In this document: piece after piece, positions 26,817 to 40,844 of the stretch
Position numbering within the stretch: the stretch's first letter is position 1
Layout: every line of letters begins with the position of its first letter
Assembly (NCBI GenBank): GCA_037975125.1
Contig: CM075852.1
Coordinates: forward strand, 19,996,025-20,060,024
Source: Latrodectus hesperus
Lineage: Eukaryota; Arthropoda; Arachnida; Araneae; Theridiidae
DNA: 64,000 nucleotides
Direction: 5' to 3'
Position numbers and translations under genes: made by a program
The notes under the pieces: model-generated
What the model saw: the letters and a program-made list of their open reading frames with translations, nothing else
The model's database searches: none
Told to the model about the DNA's origin: nothing

Positions 26817-29800
26817 CAAGGATGAAAGTAACTTTTGCTTATAAGTGCAAAATGTATTATTTTTTTAATAAAATGTAATTAAAAAAATTCAGTTTAAAAT
26901 TTATTCATCAATTCAAATCACAAAAATTTGATAGTCATAGTTTAAAAGCTTTTCTCTGCATTAGTAAAACTTTCTAAACGCAAGTAACATTTTGATATGA
27001 CTTTTATTTAAAATGTTAATGGCGGCATTAAACAGAATGATTCAATTAATTTTCGAAATAATTAAATTTCTTTAACAATAAAAGAGTGCATATATTGATA
27101 CTGTGGACTAAAGGGATTGTATAAAGTTTTAGCTTCCATTTATCATCGAAAATGCGTTTTCCAATTTAAAATTAATCCCAGATGGAAATAAATCCAGTTG
27201 AAGCATTTGTGGATTCGGAAATATTATCGTATGATAGCAACTTCACTATTAGCTGCAAGTGTTTCTTGAAATTGTGACGATGTTTATTCATAAAATAGCA
27301 AATTGTTTTATGGGAAAGTTTGAGTGACCGATGGTATCAAGATTAAATATAATAATCTTAATAATAATAATTTCGATGTTGTTTTTCGAAGTAAATGTAT
27401 GAGCTATTCTTTTGCCGGATTATTCAATTGTTTTATATTTACTAATTCTTTAATTTATATTACCATTTCCTTATTAATTATTTTATAGGATTCCTTATTT
27501 GCTACTATGGCTTATATAAGAAATTAAATTTTTCTCTTTTAATTATGTAGTTATTGCATTTAGTTTCATATAAGAAAACCTTTATTTAGCTTCTGGCTTT
27601 TAAATGCTTTTGTGCAGTGCCTTTTTTAATTTAAACCACATTCTTTTTTGAAAATTTAAAGAAATAAAAATGGTAGTCTTGCCCAGCAAATTGTTGAGTT
27701 ATCCATTTTCTATGGATAATGTAATTTAGAAAATACTGAGCAAAAAAACTGGAAAAGACAAGCTTCAAATTTATAAAAAGTATTATTTCACATAAGAAAT
27801 GGAGACAGCTATATTTTTCTATTTTGTATAATTAAACGCTTGCCGCCTTTTTTTTATATAAGATTTGTATATCAGAGCAGTTATGTACTATGACTTCAAT
27901 TAAAAGTGTATAAAATACAAAGTAGTGTATTTTTGACTGTATAAATATCATTATACATACGTAAGCGAACGAAATAAATTCTCCTAATTGAATTAAATTA
28001 TCATAATGAGCTTGAAAAACATCATTAAATAGAAAAAAAAATCCATTTTTCTTATTTATCTGATTTAAACAACTATTTGGGATGTTTAAAACCCTATTTC
28101 ATACAAAAATATTTTTAAGAATTTTTAATTTATCTTGAAAATAAATCTTTGAAAAGCAAAGAACACAATATAAAAAATATATTCTTTTTTTTTAGACCCC
28201 GCTGAGAGTTTTATGAGACTTTCCGACTTAATTCAATTTTATTCTTATGCAGCAACTTATTGTGTTCATTATTCCGCTAATTAGTTTTTCAGACTAACCA
28301 GCATTAAATTTCCGGTTTCTTCATCTCTTACAATTGTCGACAAAATCACGCCAACTTTAATGCTTATAGAAGAAATGAATGTTTTCTTATCGTCCGCCAA
28401 ACTGAATTTATAATTTGATTGTATTTTTTAAGCTTAGTTAAGTCAAAATAGTTAAATATTCTATAATGCTAAAAATATAAGCATTTCATTATAAATAAGA
28501 AAATGAATTTGGAACTTCATAAGGCTTTTTTAATTACTATTTAAAAAAACAAGCCTTGCTCTATTTAATAAATTTTCAATTATCAGCACAGAATATGTGT
28601 GAGAAGTGGTAAATATTACTTAAATATACAATGACTTATTTACCTTTATGTTTTTGCTGTAAATTACTAATGAGCTATAAGATTAAAGATGTAAATGCAT
28701 TAAGTAAATAAATATAAAATCATATACATTTGATGACAATTTTATTGAATGGAATTTTTTGACTAAAGAAAAAAAATAAAACTGTTTAATATGTTACACA
28801 AAATTTTATCTCTGCAATCGTATTTAGTTATCTAAAAATTCTTTAATAAGATTACCTTTTCTTGAGAATCAATATATATTATTCAATTGAAATTTTATGT
28901 GATTGAAATTTATCCTTTATTACAGTATAGATTCTTTATCAAAGAAAACTCTAAAAATTATTAGAGTTATTTTGAAAATGTAATAATTAATGTATAAAAT
29001 AATAAGAAATTTTCAAAGCAATATTTAAACTCACAATTTTTATAGTTATTTTCATATGTTATTTTAAAATAAATAAATATTGTGTTGTATACTGTATTGT
29101 TTTATTATATTTAATATGTTTTTTTACTGTGCGTTTACTGTGTCGTTATTCATGATAATTTAAATGCAAATTTATTAATGCAATAAATAAGAAAATGTAT
29201 GAATTTTAAATGACCTGTAAAATGAATATTACATATTCGCAGTCAAAAATTACACTTCATTTTAAAAACAAAGAAGCATGAACAACAAAATAAGACTTTA
29301 TTTTTAGAAAATACTAATTTGAAAATGTATTTTAATAATTAAATACATTTTAAAAAATGCAAATGTATTTTAATAATTAAATGCATTTGCTTTGGTAAAA
29401 TGCATAAACGGAAATATCCTCCTTCTCTAATCTTCTTCTTCCAACTATCTCAGAGCCCATACCTTTTTGGGATTACTAAAGACCACAACTGAGATTTAAT
29501 ATGATATTCTTTACAGATAACAGCAAGATGAACAAGTTTAGCCTTACATTTGTTCTATTTGACAATTTTTCTTAGGTTTGTTGTTTTAATCACTGTATAC
29601 GGTATGAATGAAATCTTTTTAAAGCAGAACTTTTGTATATTTATCTTATCAATGGATCAAAGGATTAAAATGTAAATGGGTCAAAGATAATCAAACATCC
29701 TCAAATAATCATATATATTTTGTGATTCCCTATCTGTTCTCTGACTTTTGAGCAGTATTTCCATCAGCAAATAATTAGTAATCGAAACTCTAATTACTGT

Positions 29801-29960
29801 CAATTCAGTTCGTTTAGAAATGGGGGGATTGTTATCCGTTTCGCTTATGAGCATGCCCATCACTAATTCTATGTAAATGAAGGTGGTGAATTATTAGCTA
29901 ATGTTATTTCTTTAGATATCAATAATAACTTTCAAAAGAGTTACTGTAGATCTTTTCCTT
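26817..29960. other. Long AT-rich spacer
   Basis: Nothing gene-like. The only structure noted is a 28-base direct repeat, AAATGTATTTTAATAATTAA plus eight more bases, at 29323 and 29361. Confidence 0.55.
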
Positions 29961-30450
29961 TTAAGAACCGCTTGGCTAAGTGGAATGGAACATAGGAATG
30001 TAATGTTGACTCCTGTAATGTGCGATGGTCATCAAAGAACTCTTTTCTCCTGTTTACCACATACTGCGTTCTGAATCTTTTTTCTCTGTTAATTTTAAAG
30101 TTCCTCAGTTTTTATTTGATCGCGGTAAGTTTACAAGTTACTCTAATTTTGTTTTTATATAAGATTTATGCAAATGTGAAAAAAGCACTTCCAAATGAGG
30201 AGCGTTTGGTTTTCTCATGCCCTACCTTAGATGGTCTGAAATATTATTTACAGAACGAATGCTTTGAGTGTCTTTGCCAGTCGATGTATTTGTTTTTGTG
30301 GTGCCCAGACAGTTGTGCTCGCTTGCTCTATGCATGCCACATTTAATGTTTTATTTGACTTCAGCCTGTTAGCCCAGTGTTGTACAGCTGCGGTGCACGA
30401 GGAGATTGTATGCGTTCACAGAATTAAGACTAATCTATATCGATAAAATT
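29961..30450 (+). other. GC-richer unique block, possible old retroposon or exon
   Basis: The block contrasts with its AT-rich surroundings. It has an A-box-like TGGCTAAGTGG at about 29971 and a weak B-box-like TTGACTCC near 30008. A donor-like CGCG|GTAAGT at 30121-30130 is followed by an acceptor-like ATATAAG near 30166. The plus-strand frame to 30346 encodes Cys-rich residues (for example LVFSCPTLDGLKYYLQNE), and overlapping frames are also open. These signals point to different things (SINE or exon), and none is decisive. Confidence 0.25.
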
Positions 30451-30595
30451 TTTTTTTGTTTTATGTGAAAGGAACCTGTTTATATTAATATTTTTACCCT
30501 TCTAAATACTATTTATCAATTGTTTTTATATGGGAAATATATTATAAACATATGTATGTAAATTGAAAAAAAATCAAAAGTACATAAACTATAAA

Positions 30596-31835
<1,240 letters not shown>

Positions 31836-31870
31836 AAAAGAAAATTTATGTAAAACATAAATTTTCTTTT
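31836..31870. repeat. Perfect 16 bp hairpin
   Basis: AAAAGAAAATTTATGT (31836-31851) and ACATAAATTTTCTTTT (31855-31870) are perfect reverse complements around AAA. The hairpin and its left flank (TTTTGTATATTTTTGAAAA) resemble the centre of the larger palindrome just downstream. Confidence 0.85.
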
Positions 31871-31880
31871 TTCTAAATTC

Positions 31881-32056
31881 TAAATTTCGTAATCAAATAT
31901 TTTTCAGTGAACAGTACTAAAAGAATAACACCTCTTTATTGTATATTTTTGAAAATAAATTTATGTTTTACATAAATTTATTTTCAAAAATATACAATAA
32001 AGAAGTGTTATTCTTTTAGTACTGTTTACTTAAAAATATTTTGATTACGAAATTTA
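31881..32056. mobile_element. Long near-perfect palindrome (foldback/MITE-like)
   Basis: The left arm 31881-31966 and right arm 31970-32056 are reverse complements over ~86 bases, with only about three substitutions and one single-base indel, around a 3-base loop. Both outer ends read TAAATTTCGTAATCAAA inward and start with TA. The structure fits a foldback MITE. A transcript would fold into one long hairpin, so small-RNA production is possible. No coding capacity. Confidence 0.8.
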
Positions 32057-32239
32057 TGGAAGATGGTATAACATAGTAATGATATCTAAATTTCAGTTAA
32101 TAGCTTTCAAAATTTATAAACCAATATTATCTAGAAACTTTAAATTATTCATGCAAAAGTAATAGATTAATGATGCTCTAGTTCATTTCTAGATTTAGTA
32201 TTGACTGCTCTAACTATATACTTGCTTTTCACAAAACTA

Positions 32240-32390
32240 TTTCCACTGGAACAGACATGCTTAAAATGGATTCTGAACCACTCTAAATATCCTGATTCGA
32301 TGGGAAATAAACTCAAGAATCGCTTAACTAAAGATGAGTGGCTGATGATCAGCCATCAACTCTGACGTATCTGAAGAGAATTGAAGGACA
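32240..32390 (-). mobile_element. SINE-like element, family C copy 2, decayed
   Basis: It aligns with 6245-6421 over its length. GCTTAAAATGGATTCTGAACC here corresponds to GCTTAAAGTGGATTCCGGACC there, and both end in CTGAAGAGA. The B-box has decayed (GATTCGATGGGAAA versus GATTCGAACCCATG). Confidence 0.5.
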
Positions 32391-33981
32391 CCCAATCATA
32401 GAATAAAAAACAATTCCTTACCGGAAATGGATAAATGCATTGTTTAAAAATCTCATTAATTTTAAAATGTATTCTGTTTTATCAACTATCATTGACCATG
32501 ATTTTTTAAACAAGTTCTTTAAGCCTATATATTCCTATTTTGATTGTACTTCACAATAGATCTGCAGAACTGGATGTTAGCAAAGATCACAATTGGAAAT
32601 TTCGTAATTAAAAGAGAAATGTAATATACATCAATATAATCCATTTGGACATATATGATTTTGCTTTGTATGTATATATTTATATATAAAACAAATATAA
32701 TATGTTCCCCTTTATATTTTTTCCATAATGTGATCAACTAGGCAGATTAAATTATAAAAGAAATTTCTTGCTTGTAGTAAAAAATAAGGTTTATTTTATA
32801 CTCACACGAACAACATTATTAAGAAATAAAGATAGACAAGAATATATGCTATTAAAAGCGAGTCGGTACGAAATTTAATGCTAGATAGATACCAAGCATC
32901 ATGATACAATCTCTAAAAATTTGTAAAAAAACACTTTGATATAATAGATTGGATTGAAAATTGAAAATAATTAATTGATATTCGCAATGGGGCTGTTTTT
33001 CTAATATTAATATTTGCATACGAAAATTACTTCGTCAAGAATATGTAGTTTAAAGAAAATGAAATACTTTAAAAATATGCTTTCTAAGATAAGAGAAAAA
33101 AAACCCCTATAAATCAATGAAATGTAGATCAGATTATGAACCATTCACAGGCACAAACAACTTCAGTAAACATTCTGTGTTTTCTGCATTTTTTTCTAAA
33201 AAAAATATTAATTATGTGGGAGGTTGCAAAAAATAAAAATTTGATTTTAGAAGCAGTGTGACCTGAGGTATCACCTAAAAACTTTTCTGTACAAAAAAAT
33301 ATGTTCATTAATCCTGATCCACGAGATTGTTCCGATTTAGTGGAGAACTGTTTTTTTTTTAACCGTTGAAACTCTTAAGCGCATTGTAATCTCTGCAAAA
33401 TCTACTTAAAAGGAGAAATGTTTCTCTATTTCTCAATAATGAAAAGAAATGAAATCCTGCAGCAGGAAGGAATTAATGTTCCGAATTGAATCTCGACCTT
33501 TTTAAGTTTTTTAATATTTCATATCGTATATGTTTAAGAAAAAGTTATCGAGGAATTTTTTTTCCGGGATTTGTTCCTGCAATAAGGAGCATTCCGGGAG
33601 GGCGTAATATTAAATTCCAACTTTTTGCGATGGGGTGGAAAGGGTGGCTTTCATTTCTGTCTCTTTTCTTTATTGCGCTTTGAAACTGTTGAATTCATTC
33701 ATGATCGTTGTAAAACATGAAAAAAATTTTTTTACGAAAGTGCAAATAACTTTAGACTGATGACTTTTCTTTTATATATTCTAGTAGAAAATTAATCTTT
33801 AGCATACATAAATAATTAAAATTCAAAGTCTAAATATCTTTTAAAGTTTTTAAATTGGATTATATTTCATTCAGTGTTATGTCTCGAATATAATGATTTT
33901 TTGCTGGATATTTATAGCACTGAATTAAATGAGAATATTCGAATGTTTGAATACTGTTTTATAATCAATTTTTATGCATAT
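32391..33981. other. AT-rich spacer with a GC-richer patch
   Basis: 33540-33690 is more GC-rich, with two TTCCGGGA boxes and a 65-codon plus-strand frame of no recognisable family. The rest is plain spacer. Confidence 0.4.
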
Positions 33982-34579
33982 TTTTACAAATTTATGTATA
34001 ATAATTGTATTTGACTTAAAATATCTCAGACAGATCGGAAATACTTACATTTTGGGCAAAAATTGCGGTATTTAGACGTGTTGTAGTTTAAAAGCGGGTT
34101 TTCAAATAAGTAGCGATGTTTTGGCGAGAAAACTTGGCAACTTGGCGACAGTTGGCGAGAATCTTGGTGACTTGGCGAGAAATATATACTTGTGGAAACA
34201 TTCATCACCTAAGCTCTAGGACCAATATTTAGTGAGATAGCCTAGAAGCTTCCAGAACCTTGGCGAAACTGGTAGATTTCTCAACCAAGTCGGGTATAAA
34301 TACCGCAGCCAGACATAGAAGAAAGCAAGTTTTGTGAAGACAGTCAGTGAGTGAAGACGATTAGTTGTGACTGCTAGTTGTTCTCTGTCTGAGGTATTTG
34401 AGACCTGTGATTGGAAGCTATTTCTTATTGTATCTGACGAATTGTAAACTGTATAATTGTGATTGTTGCAGCTGGAATTTCTTACATTTAGTGGAATTTT
34501 TTACGAATAAAAGTCTTGTGTACATTAAGTGGTTGCTTTATTCAACTCTCAATCGACACGAACCCCGAAGCGCGGTACA
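33982..34579 (+). mobile_element. Solo LTR of a retrotransposon, copy 2, with 4 bp TSD
   Basis: 598 bp, homologous to the inverted copy at 15890-16463. A perfect 4 bp TSD ATAT flanks it (33978-33981 and 34580-34583). The TATA box is TATAAATA at 34295-34302 and the poly(A) signal AATAAA is at 34506-34511, with U3 upstream containing repeated CTTGGCGA motifs (34130-34175). The right end is GGTACA. The left end TTTTACA has lost the G of the canonical TG. No internal retroviral-type coding region is present. The short frames inside it are shadows. Confidence 0.85.
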
Positions 34580-34934
34580 ATATGATGGATTTTGGTGAAA
34601 ATTTTATGAATACTAAAGTAATGAGCGATCCTTCTTTATTGTAATAATATTATAATAATAAATTAGATAACATAAGTGAATTGATTTTAATGAGCATCTT
34701 TTATTTTCAACGTATAGGCAATCTTGATTTTTTGATTTGGTAAAAATAAACTAAAATCTCATTTTACTAGACTTTCATGACACAACTTTGGTTCGGTGAA
34801 CCAGAGAAGCCTGAAAAAGTAAACAAAACCAAACATGATAAATCTAAATTAAATTTATCAATATATATAGAACACACAGAGTCTGCCCATGGGCGTATAG
34901 ATTTCGGATTTATATAATGCTTAAATACACGTAC

Positions 34935-35211
34935 CATTTAACGTTCTCTCGCGGACCAGCAGGCAGAAGTCCAACCTCTTTGGAGGGTCTAGCAACCATC
35001 TTCCAAGATCCTATACACCCTGAAGAAACTGTCCAGATTCTGAACTTTCACCAGACCATAATTTTGACTGCCAAGCTATCATTAGATACCTGTTTCAACT
35101 TGGCAAACCACCTCAATGGATTCTGTACAGCCTCCAGGACCCGGAACTGGAGACCCTCATACTGAAAATTTTCCGCTCCATCTAAGACACGACAACAACA
35201 ACATTTAACGT
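34935..35211 (+). mobile_element. Retroposon fragment with 10 bp target-site duplications
   Basis: CATTTAACGT occurs at 34935-34944 and 35202-35211, bracketing 257 bp of much more GC-rich sequence that ends in ACGACAACAACAA. A CAA-type tail also occurs at the LINE end near 11327. One plus-strand frame contains IIRYLFQLGKPPQWILYSL then LETLILKIFRSI and a stop before the tail, so this may be the truncated 3' end of a LINE. Another frame is open as well, so coding identity is unproven. Confidence 0.6.
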
Positions 35212-35784
35212 CAATTATTCATCAATTGTTGTTGTCACAAGATGTTATAACTCAAGATAAAAGTAAAAAGTGAAAGTTAAGGGAAAGTTCATGCCCCCCT
35301 GGCTGCTTGTCAGCGAACCATGCAATGAAAACACTTTATTTTCATAAAGTTTTTAAATTCGCATTATCACGAGCAAGTTTTACAGTTACATTTATTAATT
35401 AAAAATCTTAAAACAGTTACTCAACTTTTTATAAATTTTTTGAACTCACTTTAAAAATAATTTTTAATACTAATTTTTGTTTATTGAAAAAAAAGGTGAA
35501 AATGCCAAAGAGTTAAAAATTAAAATAAAATTTATTTATTGAAGAAAGCCAATTATGAGCTAATTTTTCATTGAACAAATAACTGATGTTACCAAACATT
35601 ACAATATTTTCATCTTTGTTGAATATATGAATATAGCTCAATAGTTTCTTTTGCAAAAATGGTTTGATAGTCTGAGAGAAGGAGTATGTTTAATTCGTTG
35701 CTTAAGGTTAACTTTAAATGACAAGACATTGATTTCGCATTTAGGGATACATTCTGTTCTGTTTAAAATTATTTTGAATGTTGC
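35212..35784. other. AT-rich spacer
   Basis: Nothing recognised. TTGTTGTTGTC near 35226 mirrors the tail of the retroposon just upstream. Confidence 0.45.
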
Positions 35785-36102
35785 CGTTGCACCAGCAGGC
35801 TTCCCTCTGCCCAGCCTATCGTTGGCCGCTCTAGCAACAAGTGGAAGAAGCTTCGAGGAGTTTTAGTTTTCTTAATTCAGAAGCAATGATGAAGTAGAAT
35901 GCCTCTCATGCCTGACCTTCCAATACTACCGGTATTATTTCATATTACCGGTAGTATTGGAAGGGCATTGGAACCACAACGTATGTTAATATATCCCAGT
36001 CGCCTTTAGTGAATAAGACGGATCTTCGGTTAAGTAGAGATTCGAACTCACTACCTTCCGATAATGAGAATGACGACCTGATCAACAAGGCTACCGCTGC
36101 CT
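35785..36102 (-). mobile_element. tRNA-derived SINE, family A copy 2
   Basis: It matches copy 1 (4740-5035) from TTGCACCAGCAGGCTTCCC at the left to the tRNA-like head at the right, with a B-box-like GAGTTCGAATCTC (complement at 36037-36049). It contains an extra palindrome at 35916-35964 that is absent from copy 1. TTTGAATGTTG / TTTCAATGCTG at the two edges might be a degraded TSD. Confidence 0.65.
35916..35964. repeat. Perfect 19 bp inverted repeat inside the SINE
   Basis: CCTTCCAATACTACCGGTA (35916-35934) and TACCGGTAGTATTGGAAGG (35946-35964) are perfect complements around 11 bases. It may be a tiny insertion or a local inverted duplication. Confidence 0.9.
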
Positions 36103-36237
36103 ACTTTCAATGCTGTAAAGGCCATGCAAATTTTAAGGACATATATAATAATAAAAAAGCACTTAAAATTATATTTTAAACTTGTAAAAAAATCATTTGT
36201 TTTATGCACAGCACAAAATATATATACACACACATAT

Positions 36238-36368
<131 letters not shown>

Positions 36369-36822
36369 ATTTGTGTTATTTTTTTAGAAATTTCAATTTT
36401 TAAAACAGTAATGTTATATATATTTTCAACAATAACAATCTTTAAAATGCTAGATCCGTATAACATTCCATAATCAAAAATAAGATATTCTTTTAATAAA
36501 AATTTTGTATTTTGAATAAAATGAGGATAAATAATTTTATTGCGTATAAATTAAAGTCATTTGCGTAAAAATTAAGAAACAAAACATAAAAACATTTCAA
36601 ATTTGTTTTTGTTTATTAGTTATAATATTTAATGACGTATAATTTTCATTATGACTTATAATTTAAAAAAAACGTACTAAAATAAATTATTTTTTTCAAT
36701 TAAGAAGAATTCCGATTGTTGAAAAATATTTGTTTAACCATAGTCTTGTTTAAAATAAGAGAAAATATTTTTTATTACGAATTGCATGATTAATAAAGGG
36801 AATAATTAATTTAAAATTTATA

Positions 36823-37008
36823 TACTAAACTAAACTCATTGTAGACCATATGCGGGTCAAGGCCTACAGTGCTCATATCATTTTTCTTGACCCAGAGTCA
36901 TTGGGTTCCGGTTAGGTGGTCAGCCTAACGCGAAACCACCAATGCTTAGCTCTCAAGCAGGCTTAGTACTCACTCTTATCAACTCACTGAAGGGATGTGA
37001 AAGACTGA
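36823..37008 (-). mobile_element. tRNA-derived SINE, family D copy 2, 5'-truncated, with 12 bp TSD
   Basis: It is reverse-complementary to the 3' two thirds of the element at 59441-59718 (shared GGTTAGGTGGTCAGCCTAACG and GCTCTCAAGCAGGC-type segments). The tRNA head is missing. TTAAAATTTATA at 36811-36822 and 37009-37020 is a perfect 12 bp TSD. The 3' end (on minus) is GAGTTTAGTTTAGTA, agreeing with GTTTAGTTT at the 3' end of copy 1. Confidence 0.8.
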
Positions 37009-37020
37009 TTAAAATTTATA

Positions 37021-40000
37021 CATTAACAATGAAAAAAAAAATGGTTCCACATGCCATAAAATTGTTTTTACTTGTCAATAAGAAGAAACGTGCTTTCTTA
37101 TATAAGGAATGAATTAATATGATCTTAAAGTATTATATTGACAGATTTAATTTTCATAAAATAATGCATTTGAACTGAAATACTTAACCAATAATACAAA
37201 AGATTTTATCTTATGCACAAAATAAATTTTAAAACGTACATTTGATTGTATGATGCTATTGGATAAAACTGTATTTTAAAGTTTTATTTTATGAATTTGT
37301 TTATTTCTATTATTTTCATATTATTTCTATCCTTTAGAAAGATTATGATATTGCTTATACATCATATCAAATCCAATAGGCATAATGCAGCAATATAGCA
37401 TTTATTAAAATTAAGTCTAAAATCAATTAAATACTTTAATTATCAATTAGTTATAAAGAAAACATGGTGCAAATAATTTTTAAAGCAAGTATTTTAGAAT
37501 TTTGAATGAATATTTCAATCGAAACAGGGAAATAATTTCTCTAAAATCCATAGAACACATTTGTATCACATTTTTCAGCCAAATTGTAAAACAATTAATA
37601 TATAAATACAAAGAGCGAACATTTTAAAGCATGTTCAGAAACATTCCAATGAAAAGTTTACAAAACCATATGGATACTTCAAAATTCTAGTAATTAATCA
37701 AAGAATTTATCAAAATTAATAATATTTTTAATTTAGAATTCACGTGTTTTAAAAATAAAGATATTTGATGAGGAAATTTGCAGCGAAGAATATTAATTTA
37801 TAAAACTTGAAAAACTGTTTTAGATTAAGTACAATGCGCTTTCCTAATCCTCGAAACAATTAGTTTTTAAAAATCATACATGGAATGTTTCTGCCATCAA
37901 CAAATGTCGCAAAGATGTCTGTGATACTAGATTTAAATCCATTTAAATGGGAAAAAATGCCTTTAGAAACTGAAGATATTTATTTTAATAAATATAAATG
38001 TCTTTAATTACGAAGAACACACTTCTATATGTATTTATATCAATAGTTGCTTACGTATTAACGAATTTATTCATTCAAATAATTTTTAAACTTAAATAGT
38101 ATAAAATAATTTATTTTTAAATCTGAATAAAAATTGATCGCAAAGATTCATTATTTAATTACTGGCTTTAGTATTTCATTCAAAATTATTTATCTCAAAC
38201 AGGTTATTGCTTCCCAGAATTCATTGAAATCGCTCATTTTTAATATTGCTCCGAATAAATTAATCAGAGTTTTATACGATTTTTTTTATTTACATCTAAA
38301 TTATTATTATTCTGAAGATAATTCAGAATATCCATATTTATACAATGAAAGTAAATAACATATTAATCTATAATAAATAATTACAATACCCATAAAAATG
38401 ACAATCAGTAGTAACATTTTTAGATTGAGTAAATTATAATTTCAAAGAAATAATCTAATAATAACACAAATATTTTTAATAGCAGTATAAATTGCTATAA
38501 TTAATAAACGTTTACACTATAGAATGTAAAATTAAAAGTTAAAAATTAGATTAAATATAGATTTTTTACATTAATTCTATTTAATGGTTATTTTTATTGT
38601 AAACAATAGTTTGATCAAAATTTTTTCAAAATTTTTAAAATAGTTAAATACATTATAAAATTCAAATAAAAATATAAAATATTTATTTAAATCGTAATTT
38701 TATATTCGTGATAATGCCTAATTCTTGCTTTGAATGAATTTTTTAAGAAAAATTTTATGTCTTTTGAAAAACATTTTAGGTACATACTAAGTTTTTATTG
38801 TAAATCTTAGAATGTAACTAAATTAAAGGTTAATACATTAAAACGATATCTATAAGTATAGTTGCTTTGATAAAAATTGGAAGTATGGCCTATAATCTGG
38901 TTGCTACTAAAGCCAGACAATCTATAATAACATTATTACTGGTTTGGATAACTTGTGAAATAAATTTTTAAGAACATTTGATAATTTTACAAAGATTTCT
39001 CATTTTCATTTAAAAAAATTTAAATTGCGGTATTAAAACTTTAGGATTTTTGAAGTGAAGAATAAAAACGACAAAGGATTCATTGTTTTCCGCAAACTGT
39101 AATTTAATTATGCCAAAATAAGTAATTTTTACGATTCACTTTTTAAAGATTTGTTATGTGTATTGCAAAAAGTCATCAAAGTAAATTTTATAATTAAAGT
39201 ATCAAATGAAATAATATTTTTGAACTAAATTACGGGTTCCTTCTTTTGAATTTAGAAGTAGCTTTAGCTTACACTTTTAATAATATTAATTTATTCATTA
39301 TTCCATAATTTTTAAAACTGCTAATGTTAGAAAATATTATGAGACTTTTTGTAGTAAAAATGCATAAGAAAATTAAAAATACGTAGACAAATGTTACCTT
39401 TAATACAAGGACACAAAAATGATTAATTTTTATCTTATTTAAATTGTATTATGAATATAATTTAATATTTTTTAATCATAAAAAGTAATGATGATATAAA
39501 TAAATGCATATTCTGAAACTAATAGAAAATTAGCAGTTTCACGCTATTCAAAATTTCCAACTAGTGAAGGTAATTTCTTCGTTTTGAAATTTAAAATCAA
39601 TTTTATTATGTGTATAAGAGATGTTTATTTCACGTGAGTAAAATATTCTTCAACATTTATATTTATATTTATGGCTTATTGTATTATTTGGGTAAAAAAG
39701 GAATGTTAAAAAATAACTTATAATGATTATTTTATATAAAAATTTTTTCCAACATTTAATTTATTGTAGGAAAGTTTATTCAAATAAAAATAGTTCTTGA
39801 AAATAAAATATTTCAAAAAATAAACTTCCCTATGTGTTCTTATATACCGCAGTAAAAACATACTTTTCTAACAAACAGCATTTGTTTGTGCAGAAAGGAG
39901 AATACTTTATACCCTGGAGTGTGGCCCTTCAATTTAGACGTCACTGAAGTTGAGCAACTGAATTTTCCAGGAAAACTTTGAATTTGAAAAGGAAAAAATG

Positions 40001-40844
40001 ATGTTGAAATACGACGAGAATTGACGAACAAGTAGAATGGTCTACATGTCAACTCATGATGTGGGCTGTTATTTCTGTAACCGAAGTAAAAATAGTTGTT
40101 ATTTTTTGAATTTATATGTTATCAAAAAGGAGATACACTAGTGACACAAATCTAAAAAATGAATGCGATTTATTTTGATGAAATGGTGATCATTATTCAC
40201 AAATCAGATGCATTTAATAAGAAGAATCAAACTGAAAAACTTTATTCCTCGTATCAAATAAATAGACATCATTTGATTTCAGTTTTCTTATTGATTGGAT
40301 ACTCTAAAATATAAAGGAAATATATTAATTGGATTAATTATTTCGTATAAAACAGAAATAAAAGAAATAGAACAAAAAGTAAAAAAAATTTTTTTTCTTG
40401 CGTCTAATGATCTATTAACTTTTTCATACTAGCAGAATAGAGATGGATTCATAAATATTTCGTAAAATATCTTTATTAAATATAAAGTAAGACATTCATA
40501 AAAATGCTCATATACCATATGTGATGAATCTGTGTCTCATATATCATCAACAAATAAACAAGAAGCCTTATATTGTTGATATATTTTCCAATTTTATTTA
40601 AAATAATTGATGATACTTGTGATATGGATAACTTCCAATTTTATTTAAAATAATGATATTTAAAATAAATTTAAATGAAAAGATAAACTTTAAATGGATA
40701 AACTTCAGTTATGACAAACATGGCAGAAAATTAAATGAATTATTTCATGATTTAATTGAAAATAAATTTGTTAATACTAATTAATATTGATAGTTTTTCT
40801 AACTAAGGAATATGTAACATAATAAAAATTTTAGCACTGCAAAG
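37021..40844. other. Long AT-rich spacer with one candidate terminal exon
   Basis: Mostly featureless. 39840-40060 is GC-richer. After an acceptor-like TTTGTGCAG (to about 39890) a plus-strand frame reads KENTLYPGVWPFNLDVTEVE through to a stop at about 39980, but no family is recognised. A 23-base direct repeat (TTCCAATTTTATTTAAAATA plus three) lies at 40587 and 40630. Confidence 0.4.
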
